This document shows positions 48,781-56,991 of a DNA stretch of 64,000 nt, one piece after another; positions within the stretch are counted from its first letter, which is position 1, and every line of letters begins with the position of its first letter. The notes under the pieces are model-generated. The model had not been told where the DNA came from, did no database searches, and saw nothing but the letters and a program-made list of their open reading frames with translations. The position numbers and the translations under genes are program-made. The DNA is taken from positions 88,820-152,819 of the forward strand of contig JAKLJY010000003.1 in the NCBI GenBank assembly GCA_023150895.1, read 5' to 3'. Source of the DNA: Myxococcota bacterium. GTDB lineage: Bacteria; Myxococcota_A; Bradymonadia; UBA7976; UBA1532.

Positions 48781-49287
48781 ATGCGCTGGGTTTTTCTGGA
48801 CCGAATCGTCGAGCTGTCGCCGGGCGAAAAAGCCCGGGGTTTCAAGGGCGTGGCCGCGAGCGAAGACTACTTCGCCGATCACTTCCCGGGGTTCCCGGTC
48901 TTGCCGGGTGTCCTGCAGATCGAGGCGCTCGCTCAGCTCTCCGGCAAACTGATCGAGGTCACGGTCTTCGGCCGCGAACGTCGGTGGGTCTGGCCCATCA
49001 TCAGCATCGTGAAGAAGGCCAAATTCAGGCGCTTCGTCACGCCGGGCGTCGCGCTGGAGCTGGAGACGACACTCCTCGAACTCCGCGACGAGTCCGCGAT
49101 CTGCAAGGCCGCAGCCCGTCTGGACGGCAAGATCTCGACGGAGGCGGAACTCGTGTTCGTGTTCAACCCCGGCGACCTCGACACGCCGGAGGCGCAGGCC
49201 CGACTCGAACTGCTCGAGCGCGAGAATCTCAAACAACTCTGGCCCGGGTACAAGGCCTGGGCCGCCGGCACGCGGGAGCCTGCATGA
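48781..49287 (+). CDS. FabZ-like 3-hydroxyacyl-ACP dehydratase
   Basis: 168 residues with a hot-dog fold. The catalytic segment is DHFPGFPVLPGVLQIEALAQ with His34 in HFPG and the Glu in QIEALAQ, as in FabZ/FabA. The LSGKLIEVTVFG and VKKAKFRRFVTPGV strands complete the core; the C-terminus is about 25 residues longer than FabZ. It would dehydrate 3-hydroxyacyl-ACP intermediates. First gene of a tightly coupled operon: its stop overlaps the next start. Confidence 0.85.
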   Translation: MRWVFLDRIVELSPGEKARGFKGVAASEDYFADHFPGFPVLPGVLQIEALAQLSGKLIEVTVFGRERRWVWPIISIVKKAKFRRFVTPGVALELETTLLELRDESAICKAAARLDGKISTEAELVFVFNPGDLDTPEAQARLELLERENLKQLWPGYKAWAAGTREPA

Positions 49288-50546
49288 GCGCGCGCGCGCG
49301 GATCGTCATCACGGGCATCGGATGCGTGACGCCGCTCGGGGCGAATGTGGAGCGGACGTGGGCCGGCCTCGTCGCGGGTCGCTCCGCCGTCGACGTGATC
49401 CGTCGCTTCGACGCCTCCGGGTTCACGACGCAGTTCGCGGCGGAGGTCAAGGAGGCGCTCCCCCTCGAGCTCCCGGGGCGGTACGCACACTGGTCGGATC
49501 CGAAGAGCGAGTTTGCCGCCGCCGCGGCGGCCGAAGCCATGGCGGACGCCGGGCTCGCACCGGGCGCGGTCGATCCGTTCCGGTTTGGCGTGAGCGTCGG
49601 CGCCGAAGTCAGCCGCCCGGATCTGCCCATCGTGGCCGAGCGACTCCAGGCCCTGCGGGCGAGCACGCCCGAACAGGCCTTCGCGGCGGTCGATCCGAAA
49701 GAGTTCCTGGTGATGTCGGCGTTCTACCCGGCGACGCTGCTCGCCCACCTCCACGGTGCCGCCGGCCCGAACCTCACGACGAGTACCGCCTGCACGAGCA
49801 GCGCCCAGTCGGTGGGGGATGCACTCCGGGTGCTCCGGCGCGGCGACGCCGACGTGATGCTCGCGGGGGGCACCGATCGCCTCGTCGAAGAGCTGATGGT
49901 GATGGGATTCGGGCTTCTCGGCGCGCTCTCGCGGCGAAACGACGATCCGCAGGGCGCGTGTCGCCCGTTCGACCGCACCCGCGACGGCTTCGTGCTCGGC
50001 GAGGGCGCCGGGTTCCTCGTCCTCGAACGCCTCGAGCATGCGGTGGCGCGGGGCGCCCGCATTCACGCCGAGCTCCTCGGCTACGGGTGTTCGGCGAACG
50101 CGTGGCGAATCACGGATAGCCCGCCGGACGGCCGCGGTGCACGCCAGTCGATGCAAATGGCCCTGCAGGACGCCGGCCTGGAGCCGGGGGACGTGGACTA
50201 CGTCAACGCCCACGGGACGAGCACGCAACAGAACGACGCCTCCGAATCGGCGGGCATCATCGGCGCGCTCGGCGACGCGGCCTACCGCATCCCCGTCTCG
50301 TCGACGAAATCCATGATGGGTCACCTCGTGGCCGCCTGCGGGGCCGTCGAGCTCATCGTCTGCGTGCAGGCCATCCGCACGGGCATCATTCCGCCGACGC
50401 TGAATTGGCAACACAGGGATCCCGCCTGTCCGCTCGACTACGTTCCAGGCGAGGCGCGGGCGTCCCGCGTGGACGTCGCGCTGTCCAATGCATTCGGCTT
50501 TGGCGGCAGCAATGGCACGCTGGCCGTCGGACGGTTTCAGGCGTGA
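49284..50546 (+). CDS. Beta-ketoacyl-ACP synthase (KAS II type), catalytically complete
   Basis: 420 residues. Thiolase-fold condensing enzyme with the Cys-His-His triad: Cys170 in STACTSSAQS, His310 in NAHGTSTQQND and His347 in STKSMMGHLV; N-terminal VITGIGCVTPLGANVERTW and C-terminal SNAFGFGGSNGTL are standard KAS II. It would perform decarboxylative condensations on malonyl-ACP. ATGA overlap with the dehydratase and GTGA overlap with the next gene. Confidence 0.94.
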   Translation: MSARARIVITGIGCVTPLGANVERTWAGLVAGRSAVDVIRRFDASGFTTQFAAEVKEALPLELPGRYAHWSDPKSEFAAAAAAEAMADAGLAPGAVDPFRFGVSVGAEVSRPDLPIVAERLQALRASTPEQAFAAVDPKEFLVMSAFYPATLLAHLHGAAGPNLTTSTACTSSAQSVGDALRVLRRGDADVMLAGGTDRLVEELMVMGFGLLGALSRRNDDPQGACRPFDRTRDGFVLGEGAGFLVLERLEHAVARGARIHAELLGYGCSANAWRITDSPPDGRGARQSMQMALQDAGLEPGDVDYVNAHGTSTQQNDASESAGIIGALGDAAYRIPVSSTKSMMGHLVAACGAVELIVCVQAIRTGIIPPTLNWQHRDPACPLDYVPGEARASRVDVALSNAFGFGGSNGTLAVGRFQA

Positions 50547-52732
50547 GCGTCGTCGTTACCGGCGTCGGGCTGGTCACCCCCTACGGTCTCGACCTCGTCT
50601 CGAACGTCCGCGGCTTCTTCGCGAGGGACACGCCCGCCACGCCCCCCCCGGAGGGCGAGCGCCCGGCCCTCCTGCACCCCTTCGTCGCGCGGGTGCCGCC
50701 CGACTTCGATCCCGCACGCTGGGTGCGGCGGCGCAAAGAGCTCAAGCTGATGGCGCGCGCCAACGTCCTCGCCGTCGCGGCGGCCTCGCTCGCCGTCACG
50801 GACGCCGGGCTCGAGGCGGGCGAGCCCCTCGAGGCCGCCGGGCTGTTCCTCGGCGTCGGGCAAGAGCCGGGGGACCTCGACGACGTCCTGCCGGCGGTGG
50901 CCGCCAGTCGCACGGCCGACGGCGCACACGTCGATCTGCGGCGCCTGTCCGAGGATGGGCTGCGGCAGATGAACCCGCTGTCGTCGATCAAGACGCTCCC
51001 GAACATGAGTCACGCCCACGTGGCCATTGCGCTCGGCCTTCGCGGTCCGGGGATGACGCTCTGCGCGGGTCCCGCTTCGGGACTGGCGGCCTTCGATGCC
51101 GCCGTCCGGGCCATCGAGGACGGACGCACCGACGTCGCGCTCGCCGGTGCCGCGGACGCGCCGATCGCCTTCTCCGACCGGGTGAGCGCGGCGCGGCGCG
51201 CCGAGTACGGGCCACGCGCCGAGGCCGCCGTGGTCCTCGTCGTGGAGAGCGCCGCCCGGGCGTCGGCCCGCGGAGCGCGCGTTCTCCTGTCGCCCGACGC
51301 CCTGTTGGCGGATGGAGAAGACGGCGCCCCGCCGTTCGGCGACGCGGGCGCGGCGTCCTGGCTCGTCTCGCGGGTACTGACCGCACTCGCCCGGACCCCC
51401 GACCGCCCGACGCCGGAAATGGCGCCTCGCGCGCCGGCCGTGATCCGGTCGACGCCCCGACGGGCGGTCGCCCTCACGGGGGTCGGTCTTCGGACCCCCC
51501 TCGGGCAGCATTTCGACGCGTTCGCGCAGGCGCTCCTGGCCGGCACCTCGGCCGTGGGCCCCATCGGTGCGTTCCCGCGCGAGGGCTTCCCGGTTTCGCT
51601 GGCGTGTGAGGTCCCGCGGAACGCCGCTGCGCTGCCGGAGGCCTTGGCGCAGAAGATGCGGGGCCTCGACGATCGCAAGGGCGAGCTCGCGCTGGCCGCC
51701 GCGCTGGCCGCGGTTTCCGACGCCACCGGTGCGCTCTCGCCCGACGCGGCGATCGTCTACGGGACGGGCCTCTCGAGCGTGAGCCTCGCCGAGCTCGAGG
51801 AGGACTGCCTGCCCTTCCTGAACGAGGCCGGCGCGTACGACTACGCACGCTTCGGCGCCGCGCCACCGCCCGCGAACCCACAGGCGCCGCGTCGCCACGC
51901 CGTCGAACGCCCCATGGAGCTCCTCGCCGCGCACCTCGGCTTGCGGGGTCGACGCCTCCATCACTTCAGCGCTTGCGCTGCGGGGGCCGCCGCCATCGGG
52001 CACGCCGCGGATCTCGTTCGGCGCGGCGAGGTCGACGTCGCGCTCGCGGGTGCGGCCGACTCGATGGTTCACCCGTTCGGTCTGCTGCCCTTCATTCTGC
52101 TCGGCGCCACGTCGCCGATCCCGGACCCCCTCACGGCGGCTCGGCCGTTCGATCAGCACCGGGATGGTTTCGTCATGGGGGAGGCCGGGGCCTTCTACGT
52201 TCTCGAGCCGCTCGAGCGCGCACGGGCGGCCGGTCGCCGGGTATATGGCATCCTCCTGGGGCACGGGACGAGTTCGGATGCCTTCAATGTCACCGCGCCC
52301 CATCCCGAGGGCCGGGGGGCCGAGCTCGCGATGCGGCGCGCCCTCGCCGACGCCGACCTCCGGCCCGAGGCGGTGGATTACATCAATGCGCACGGGACGG
52401 GCACGGCCCTGAACGACGTCATCGAGGCGGCCGCGATCCGGCGGGTCTTCGGCACGCATGCGCCGCCCGTGAGCAGCAGCAAAGGCCAGTTCGGCCACAC
52501 CATTGCCGCCGCCGGCGCCGTCGAGCTCGCGGCTTGCCTCGCCGCGCTCGCTTTCGATCGCCTGCCCCCCAACCCGACGCTCGCCCAGGTCGATGCGCGG
52601 ATTGACCTCGACCTGGTCGAACGCGGCGGACGTGCGGGGCGGGTGGCCGTCGCCCTGAGCAACTCCTTCGGGTTCGGCGGCCAGAACGCGACGCTGATCG
52701 TCGGGCGCGCCGACGACGCCGGGGCCGCCTGA
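50543..52732 (+). CDS. Fusion of a Cys-less, truncated ketosynthase (CLF-like) with a complete ketosynthase
   Basis: 729 residues from a GTG. Residues 1-290 are a ketosynthase N-terminal half starting VVVTGVGLVTPYGLDLVS; in an ungapped alignment its active-site position is Pro177 (LCAGPASGL) where a catalytic unit has Cys, and the domain stops before the HGT and GH histidine motifs, so it cannot condense. Residues 307-729 are a full unit with Cys478 (FSACAAGAAA), His617 (NAHGTGTALND) and His652 (KGQFGHT). A Pro/Arg linker joins them. The first half resembles a chain-length factor tethered to a catalytic partner. No frameshift is visible between the halves. Confidence 0.85.
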   Translation: MSVVVTGVGLVTPYGLDLVSNVRGFFARDTPATPPPEGERPALLHPFVARVPPDFDPARWVRRRKELKLMARANVLAVAAASLAVTDAGLEAGEPLEAAGLFLGVGQEPGDLDDVLPAVAASRTADGAHVDLRRLSEDGLRQMNPLSSIKTLPNMSHAHVAIALGLRGPGMTLCAGPASGLAAFDAAVRAIEDGRTDVALAGAADAPIAFSDRVSAARRAEYGPRAEAAVVLVVESAARASARGARVLLSPDALLADGEDGAPPFGDAGAASWLVSRVLTALARTPDRPTPEMAPRAPAVIRSTPRRAVALTGVGLRTPLGQHFDAFAQALLAGTSAVGPIGAFPREGFPVSLACEVPRNAAALPEALAQKMRGLDDRKGELALAAALAAVSDATGALSPDAAIVYGTGLSSVSLAELEEDCLPFLNEAGAYDYARFGAAPPPANPQAPRRHAVERPMELLAAHLGLRGRRLHHFSACAAGAAAIGHAADLVRRGEVDVALAGAADSMVHPFGLLPFILLGATSPIPDPLTAARPFDQHRDGFVMGEAGAFYVLEPLERARAAGRRVYGILLGHGTSSDAFNVTAPHPEGRGAELAMRRALADADLRPEAVDYINAHGTGTALNDVIEAAAIRRVFGTHAPPVSSSKGQFGHTIAAAGAVELAACLAALAFDRLPPNPTLAQVDARIDLDLVERGGRAGRVAVALSNSFGFGGQNATLIVGRADDAGAA

Positions 52733-52733
52733 A

Positions 52734-53675
52734 ATGCGCACTGCACTGCTTTTCGCCGGTCAGGCGACCCAGTACGTCGGCATGGGGCGGCAACTGCACG
52801 AGCGTTTCCCGGAAGCTCGCGCGGTCTTCGCCACGGCCGATGATGCGCTCGGTTTCGACCTCACGAGCCTGATCCTGTCGGGTCCCGAGGCCCTGCTGAA
52901 CCTCACCGAGAACACGCAGCCGGCCGTCTTGACGGTCGCCTGTGCCGGCTGGGCCGTCCTGGGCGCCCGCGGCGTCCGCCCGACGGTCGTCGCCGGTCAC
53001 TCGCTCGGCGAGTTTGGCGCGCTGGTCAGTGCGGGGGCGCTCACGTTCGCGGACGCCGTCCGCCTGTGCCGACAACGCGGCCAGTTCATGCAGGCCGCCG
53101 TCGCCCCGGGACAGGGCGCCATGGCGGCGATCCAACGGGCGGACGAGGCCGCGGTCGAGGCCGCGTGTGCGGCCGTCCCGGGCATCTGCGAGCCCGCCGC
53201 CTACAATGCTCCGCAGCTCACGGTCATCAGCGGTGAGGCGGCGGCGGTGGCGGCGGCGGCCGCGCGGCTGGAGGCCGAAGGCGCGATGGTGACGCCGCTG
53301 ACGGTCTCCGCGCCGTTCCACTGCAGCCTCCTCGCCCCCGCCGCCGCGGCGCTGGCGGAGCGGCTGGCGAGCGTGCCCATCGGTCCGCTCGCCCATCCCT
53401 ACATCGCCAACGTTGACGCCGCCTGGCTCGACGCCGCGTCACCAGCGGAGATCCGGGACCGCCTCGTGCGTCAGGTCACGGCACCGGTCCGCTGGAAGGA
53501 CACGCTGCAGGCGATGCTCGACCGGGGCATCGAGCGGTTCTGGCACCTCGGTCCCGGACGCAGCAACCTCACCCACCTCAAGCGCCTCGCCCGCAAGGCG
53601 AAGGCCGCCACCCTGGACGAAGCAGCGGAGCTCGACGCGCTGCTCGCGGAGATCGACGGATGCCGGCCGAATTGA
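52734..53675 (+). CDS. fabD: Malonyl-CoA:ACP transacylase
   Basis: 313 residues. Family motifs: LLFAGQATQYVGMGRQL near 4 (the oxyanion Gln), nucleophile Ser90 in GHSLGEFGALVSAGAL, and His in VSAPFHCSLLAPA near 200; QVTAPVRWKDTLQAML near 261 is typical FabD. It loads malonyl groups onto acyl carrier protein. It lies between ketosynthase genes in the operon, and its last 16 bases overlap the next gene. Confidence 0.94.
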   Translation: MRTALLFAGQATQYVGMGRQLHERFPEARAVFATADDALGFDLTSLILSGPEALLNLTENTQPAVLTVACAGWAVLGARGVRPTVVAGHSLGEFGALVSAGALTFADAVRLCRQRGQFMQAAVAPGQGAMAAIQRADEAAVEAACAAVPGICEPAAYNAPQLTVISGEAAAVAAAAARLEAEGAMVTPLTVSAPFHCSLLAPAAAALAERLASVPIGPLAHPYIANVDAAWLDAASPAEIRDRLVRQVTAPVRWKDTLQAMLDRGIERFWHLGPGRSNLTHLKRLARKAKAATLDEAAELDALLAEIDGCRPN

Positions 53676-54922
53676 AAGACGTCGTCATCACGGGCTGCGG
53701 GGTCGTTTCGCCTCTCGGCCTCGACCCCGGAGACGTCCACGCCCGCCTCTGCGCCGGGGAGACCGCCAGCGCGCCCATCACGGCGTTCGATCCGACCCCG
53801 TTCCCGGCCCGCCATGCCTGCGCCGTGCGGGGCTTCCAGGGCAAGGACTGGGTCGAGAACCGCAAGAATCTGAAGCTCATGACCCCCGCGGTCCAGTACG
53901 GCATCGCCGCGATTCGACTGGCGGCGCAGTCGGCCGCTCTCGTGCCGGGGGTCGTGGCGCCCGAGCGCCTCGGCATGTTCGTCGGCGCGGGGACCGCCTT
54001 CGGGGAAATGGGGGACCTCGTGCCGGCCCTCGAGAAGGCGATGGTGGACGGCCACCACGACGCTCGCCGGTTCGCGACGGAGGGCATGCCCATCGTCAAC
54101 CCCCTCTGGCTCCTGAAGGGGCTCTCGAACAACGTCCTCGGTTACGCCAGCGCACTGCTCGACGCGCAGGGCATTAACCAGAACTACTGCAACTCGGGCG
54201 TCGGCGCGTTGCAGGCCGTCGGCGAAGCCGCCTGGGCGGTCGCCGAAGGCCGCGCCGACGTCATCATCGCCGGCGCCTCGGACGCTGCGTTCAACGTCGA
54301 GCATCTGACCGGTTTCGGTCGCCTCGGCGTCCTCAGCGCCGGCGACCGAGGCCGACCGTTCGACGTGCAGCACGACGGCTTCGTCGTCGGCGACGGCGCG
54401 GCGTTCTTCGTCCTGGAGTCCGCCGCGCATGCCGCGTCCCGGGGCGCACGGTCCCTGGCGCGCGTGGCCGGCATGGGCAATGCCACGGCCCTTCGCGGCC
54501 TCAGCGGCTGCGACCCGAAGGCGATTTCGGCGGCGTTCCAGGGCGCGCTCCGGGTCGCCGGCTGGGCACCGACGACCATCGACGTCGTCCACGCCCACGG
54601 GAATGGCAACCCTCGATACGACGCCGCCGAAGCCGGCGCGATCGCGAGCACGTTCGGCCCGTCCGGTCCCGCGGTCACGGCCGACAAGGGCGGCCTCGGG
54701 CACAGCATCTCCGCCGCGGGCGGGCTTTCGCTCGCCGTGGCGCTCGAGACCATGCGGACGGGGCGCATCGCCCCGATCGTGGGCCTCACGCGTCCGATTC
54801 CCGAGGCACACGGGCTCGATCTGGTCATCGAAGCGCCGCGGAGCCACGCCGTGAAGCGGAGCATCATCCATTGCGCCGGCCTCGGCGGGCAAACCTGCGC
54901 ACTGACCATCGAAGCGCCATGA
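53660..54922 (+). CDS. Ketosynthase-like protein with Gly at the active-site position (CLF-like)
   Basis: 420 residues, complete thiolase fold. VVITGCGVVSPLGLDPGD begins it and SIIHCAGLGGQTCALTIEAP ends it, in place of the usual SNSFGFGG. The region aligning without gaps to the KAS active site reads QNYCNSGVGALQAVGEAA: the catalytic Cys position is Gly180, and a Cys (177) sits three residues earlier. His313 is kept but in HGNGN instead of HGTGT, and His348 is in KGGLGHS. Loss of the nucleophile suggests a chain-length factor or priming decarboxylase that pairs with a catalytic ketosynthase. A shifted active site using Cys177 cannot be excluded. Confidence 0.75.
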   Translation: MPAELKDVVITGCGVVSPLGLDPGDVHARLCAGETASAPITAFDPTPFPARHACAVRGFQGKDWVENRKNLKLMTPAVQYGIAAIRLAAQSAALVPGVVAPERLGMFVGAGTAFGEMGDLVPALEKAMVDGHHDARRFATEGMPIVNPLWLLKGLSNNVLGYASALLDAQGINQNYCNSGVGALQAVGEAAWAVAEGRADVIIAGASDAAFNVEHLTGFGRLGVLSAGDRGRPFDVQHDGFVVGDGAAFFVLESAAHAASRGARSLARVAGMGNATALRGLSGCDPKAISAAFQGALRVAGWAPTTIDVVHAHGNGNPRYDAAEAGAIASTFGPSGPAVTADKGGLGHSISAAGGLSLAVALETMRTGRIAPIVGLTRPIPEAHGLDLVIEAPRSHAVKRSIIHCAGLGGQTCALTIEAP

Positions 54923-56895
54923 GCGCGGTCGAAGTCACTGGCACCAGCGGCGCACAGGCCTGGCCGACGTTGTTCTCCCCGCTGGTCGTCGGTGCGTGCA
55001 CCCTGCCCAACCGGATCGTCATGCCGGCGATGGATCCGTCCCTCGCCGACGCGCAAGGGCACGTGACGCCGGCCTACCACCATCACTTCCTCGAGCGCGT
55101 CCTGGGCGGAGCCGGTCTCGTCGTCACCGGCAACGTCGCCGTGACCCCCCGCGGCCGCCTCAGTCCCTGGATGGCGATGCTCGCCGACGACGAGGCGATC
55201 CCCGGGTTCGCGCGGCTCTGTGCCGACGTTCGCACGGCCGGTGGCCACCTCTTCATCCAACTCTCACACGCCGGGCGCCAGACGGTCAGCCAGTTCGCCG
55301 GGGGGCAACCCGTATCGGCCTCGGCCATCCCGTGTCCCGTGATGCGCGACCCCCCGCGCGCACTGGAAGAAGACGAGATCGAGGCGACGATCGACGCGTT
55401 CGCGAGCGCCGCCGCACGCGCGCAGCTCGCCGGGGCGCACGGGGTCGAACTGCACATGGCCCACGGGTACCTCGTGTGCCAATTCCTGAGCCCGTACAGC
55501 AACCACCGGACGGATGCCTGGGGTGGAGACGAAGCAGGGCGGGTCCGGTTCGCCACCGAGATCGTCCGACGGATCCGCGCCCGCGTCGGCGCCGACTTCG
55601 TCGTGCAGTGTCGCCTCAGCGCCGACGAGCGGGTGGACGGCGGCATCACCCCGCCCCTGTGTGCCCGCCAGGCCGAGGCCCTCGTTCACGCCGGCGCCGA
55701 CGTCATCTCCGTCAGCGCGTGCAACTACGAGAGCTACCGGTACAACATGCCGGCCTATTATCTCCCCGAGGCGACCTATGCGGATCTGGCGGCGGGCGTC
55801 CGGACGCACCTCCGCTCGGTGGGTCTGACGACGCCCGTGGTGGCCGTGGGCCGCTTCCGCCGCCCTTCGCTGGCCGAGTCCGTTCTGGCCAGTGGCGGCG
55901 CGGATCTCATCGCGTTCGGCCGTGCCTTGATCGCCGACGCGGCGCTGCCCCGGAAGCTGGCAACCGGCGCCGGCGCTCGCGTTCGACCTTGTGTCGCCTG
56001 CAACCGCTGCGCGGAGTCCGTCACGCAGGGCCCCCTTCGCTGCCTCGTCAACCCCGAGGCCGGCACGCCCCCCGCTGCCCCGACCGCCCCCCCGACGAGG
56101 CGGCGCATTCTGGTCGTCGGCGGCGGCCCGGCAGGCATCATGGCGGCCCTCGAGGCCTCGCGCCGTGGCCACCGGGTCGAACTCCATGATTCGGCGTCCG
56201 TCGCAGGCGGGAAGGTCCGCGCCAGCGCCCTTCCCCCGGAGAAGCAAGCGTTCGGCGAACTCGCCTCGTGGCTCGCAGCCGAGCTCGCAGACAGCGCCGT
56301 CGAGGTCCACCTCGGGTCGACACTCAGCCCGGAGGCCGTCCGTGCACACCCCGCCGACGCCGTCATCGTGGCGGTGGGCGCCGTCCCCGCGCCCCCGCCG
56401 CCCATTCCCGGGGTGGGCGACGTCGTCGCCACCGTCCACCCCGTCGATGCCCTGGAGAGCCCCACCCCGCACCGGCACATCGTGGTGTTGGGGGGCGGCC
56501 CGGAGGGCTGCGAGGTCGCCGATGCGCTGGCCGCCCGTCCCGAACACCCGCGCGTCACGCTCGTCGAGCAGCGCCCCAAGGTCGGGCTCGGGCTGCCGTC
56601 CAGCGTGCGCTGGCTTCTGCAGGAGCGCCTGGCCGCCGCCGGCATCCACGTCTTCACCCAACGCACCCTCGCGCGGTGCACGGCGAGCGAGGTGGCGCTG
56701 ACCGATCGCAGGGGCCGCCCGGCCGAGGTCCTTCCGGCGGCCGATCTCATCGTGCTCGCCGTGGGCGTTCGCGCGCCGACGACGTGGGGCGTGCTGCGGG
56801 ATGATCCGCGGGTCACGTTCGTCGGCGACGCGGATTCACCCGCCACCATCCTCGAAGCGGTGGCGGCGGGCTACAAGCTCGGTCGGTCGATCTGA
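54919..56895 (+). CDS. OYE-family NADH:flavin oxidoreductase, 2,4-dienoyl-CoA reductase (FadH) type
   Basis: 658 residues. The TIM barrel (about 15-365) has PTLFSPLVVGACTLPNRIVM, GVELHMAHGYLVCQFLSP and SNHRTDAWGG. A 4Fe-4S Cys motif CVACNRCAESVTQGPLRC follows near 360, then a Rossmann FAD/NAD domain (ILVVGGGPAGIMAALEA near 396, VVLGGGPEGCEVADAL near 522). This is the FadH/trimethylamine-dehydrogenase layout. In this operon it is the only candidate enoyl or dienoyl reductase. ATGA overlap with the ketosynthase-like gene marks it as the last member of the operon. Confidence 0.9.
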   Translation: MSAVEVTGTSGAQAWPTLFSPLVVGACTLPNRIVMPAMDPSLADAQGHVTPAYHHHFLERVLGGAGLVVTGNVAVTPRGRLSPWMAMLADDEAIPGFARLCADVRTAGGHLFIQLSHAGRQTVSQFAGGQPVSASAIPCPVMRDPPRALEEDEIEATIDAFASAAARAQLAGAHGVELHMAHGYLVCQFLSPYSNHRTDAWGGDEAGRVRFATEIVRRIRARVGADFVVQCRLSADERVDGGITPPLCARQAEALVHAGADVISVSACNYESYRYNMPAYYLPEATYADLAAGVRTHLRSVGLTTPVVAVGRFRRPSLAESVLASGGADLIAFGRALIADAALPRKLATGAGARVRPCVACNRCAESVTQGPLRCLVNPEAGTPPAAPTAPPTRRRILVVGGGPAGIMAALEASRRGHRVELHDSASVAGGKVRASALPPEKQAFGELASWLAAELADSAVEVHLGSTLSPEAVRAHPADAVIVAVGAVPAPPPPIPGVGDVVATVHPVDALESPTPHRHIVVLGGGPEGCEVADALAARPEHPRVTLVEQRPKVGLGLPSSVRWLLQERLAAAGIHVFTQRTLARCTASEVALTDRRGRPAEVLPAADLIVLAVGVRAPTTWGVLRDDPRVTFVGDADSPATILEAVAAGYKLGRSI

Positions 56896-56951
56896 TCGGC
56901 CGGTCGAGCGGAGGGAACGGACGCCGTTCGTTCGACCCCTCCCCCGAGCAC

Positions 56952-56982
56952 GCCGGGTCCTGCCCGGGGGAGGACCCCCGGC
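56952..56982. terminator. Hairpin between convergent genes, possible bidirectional terminator
   Basis: GCCGGGTCCT (56952-56961) pairs with AGGACCCCCGGC (56971-56982) with a two-base bulge. It lies between the reductase stop (56895) and the MYXO-CTERM stop (56992). No T-run is present on either strand. Confidence 0.35.
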
Positions 56983-56991
56983 AGGCCTGAT

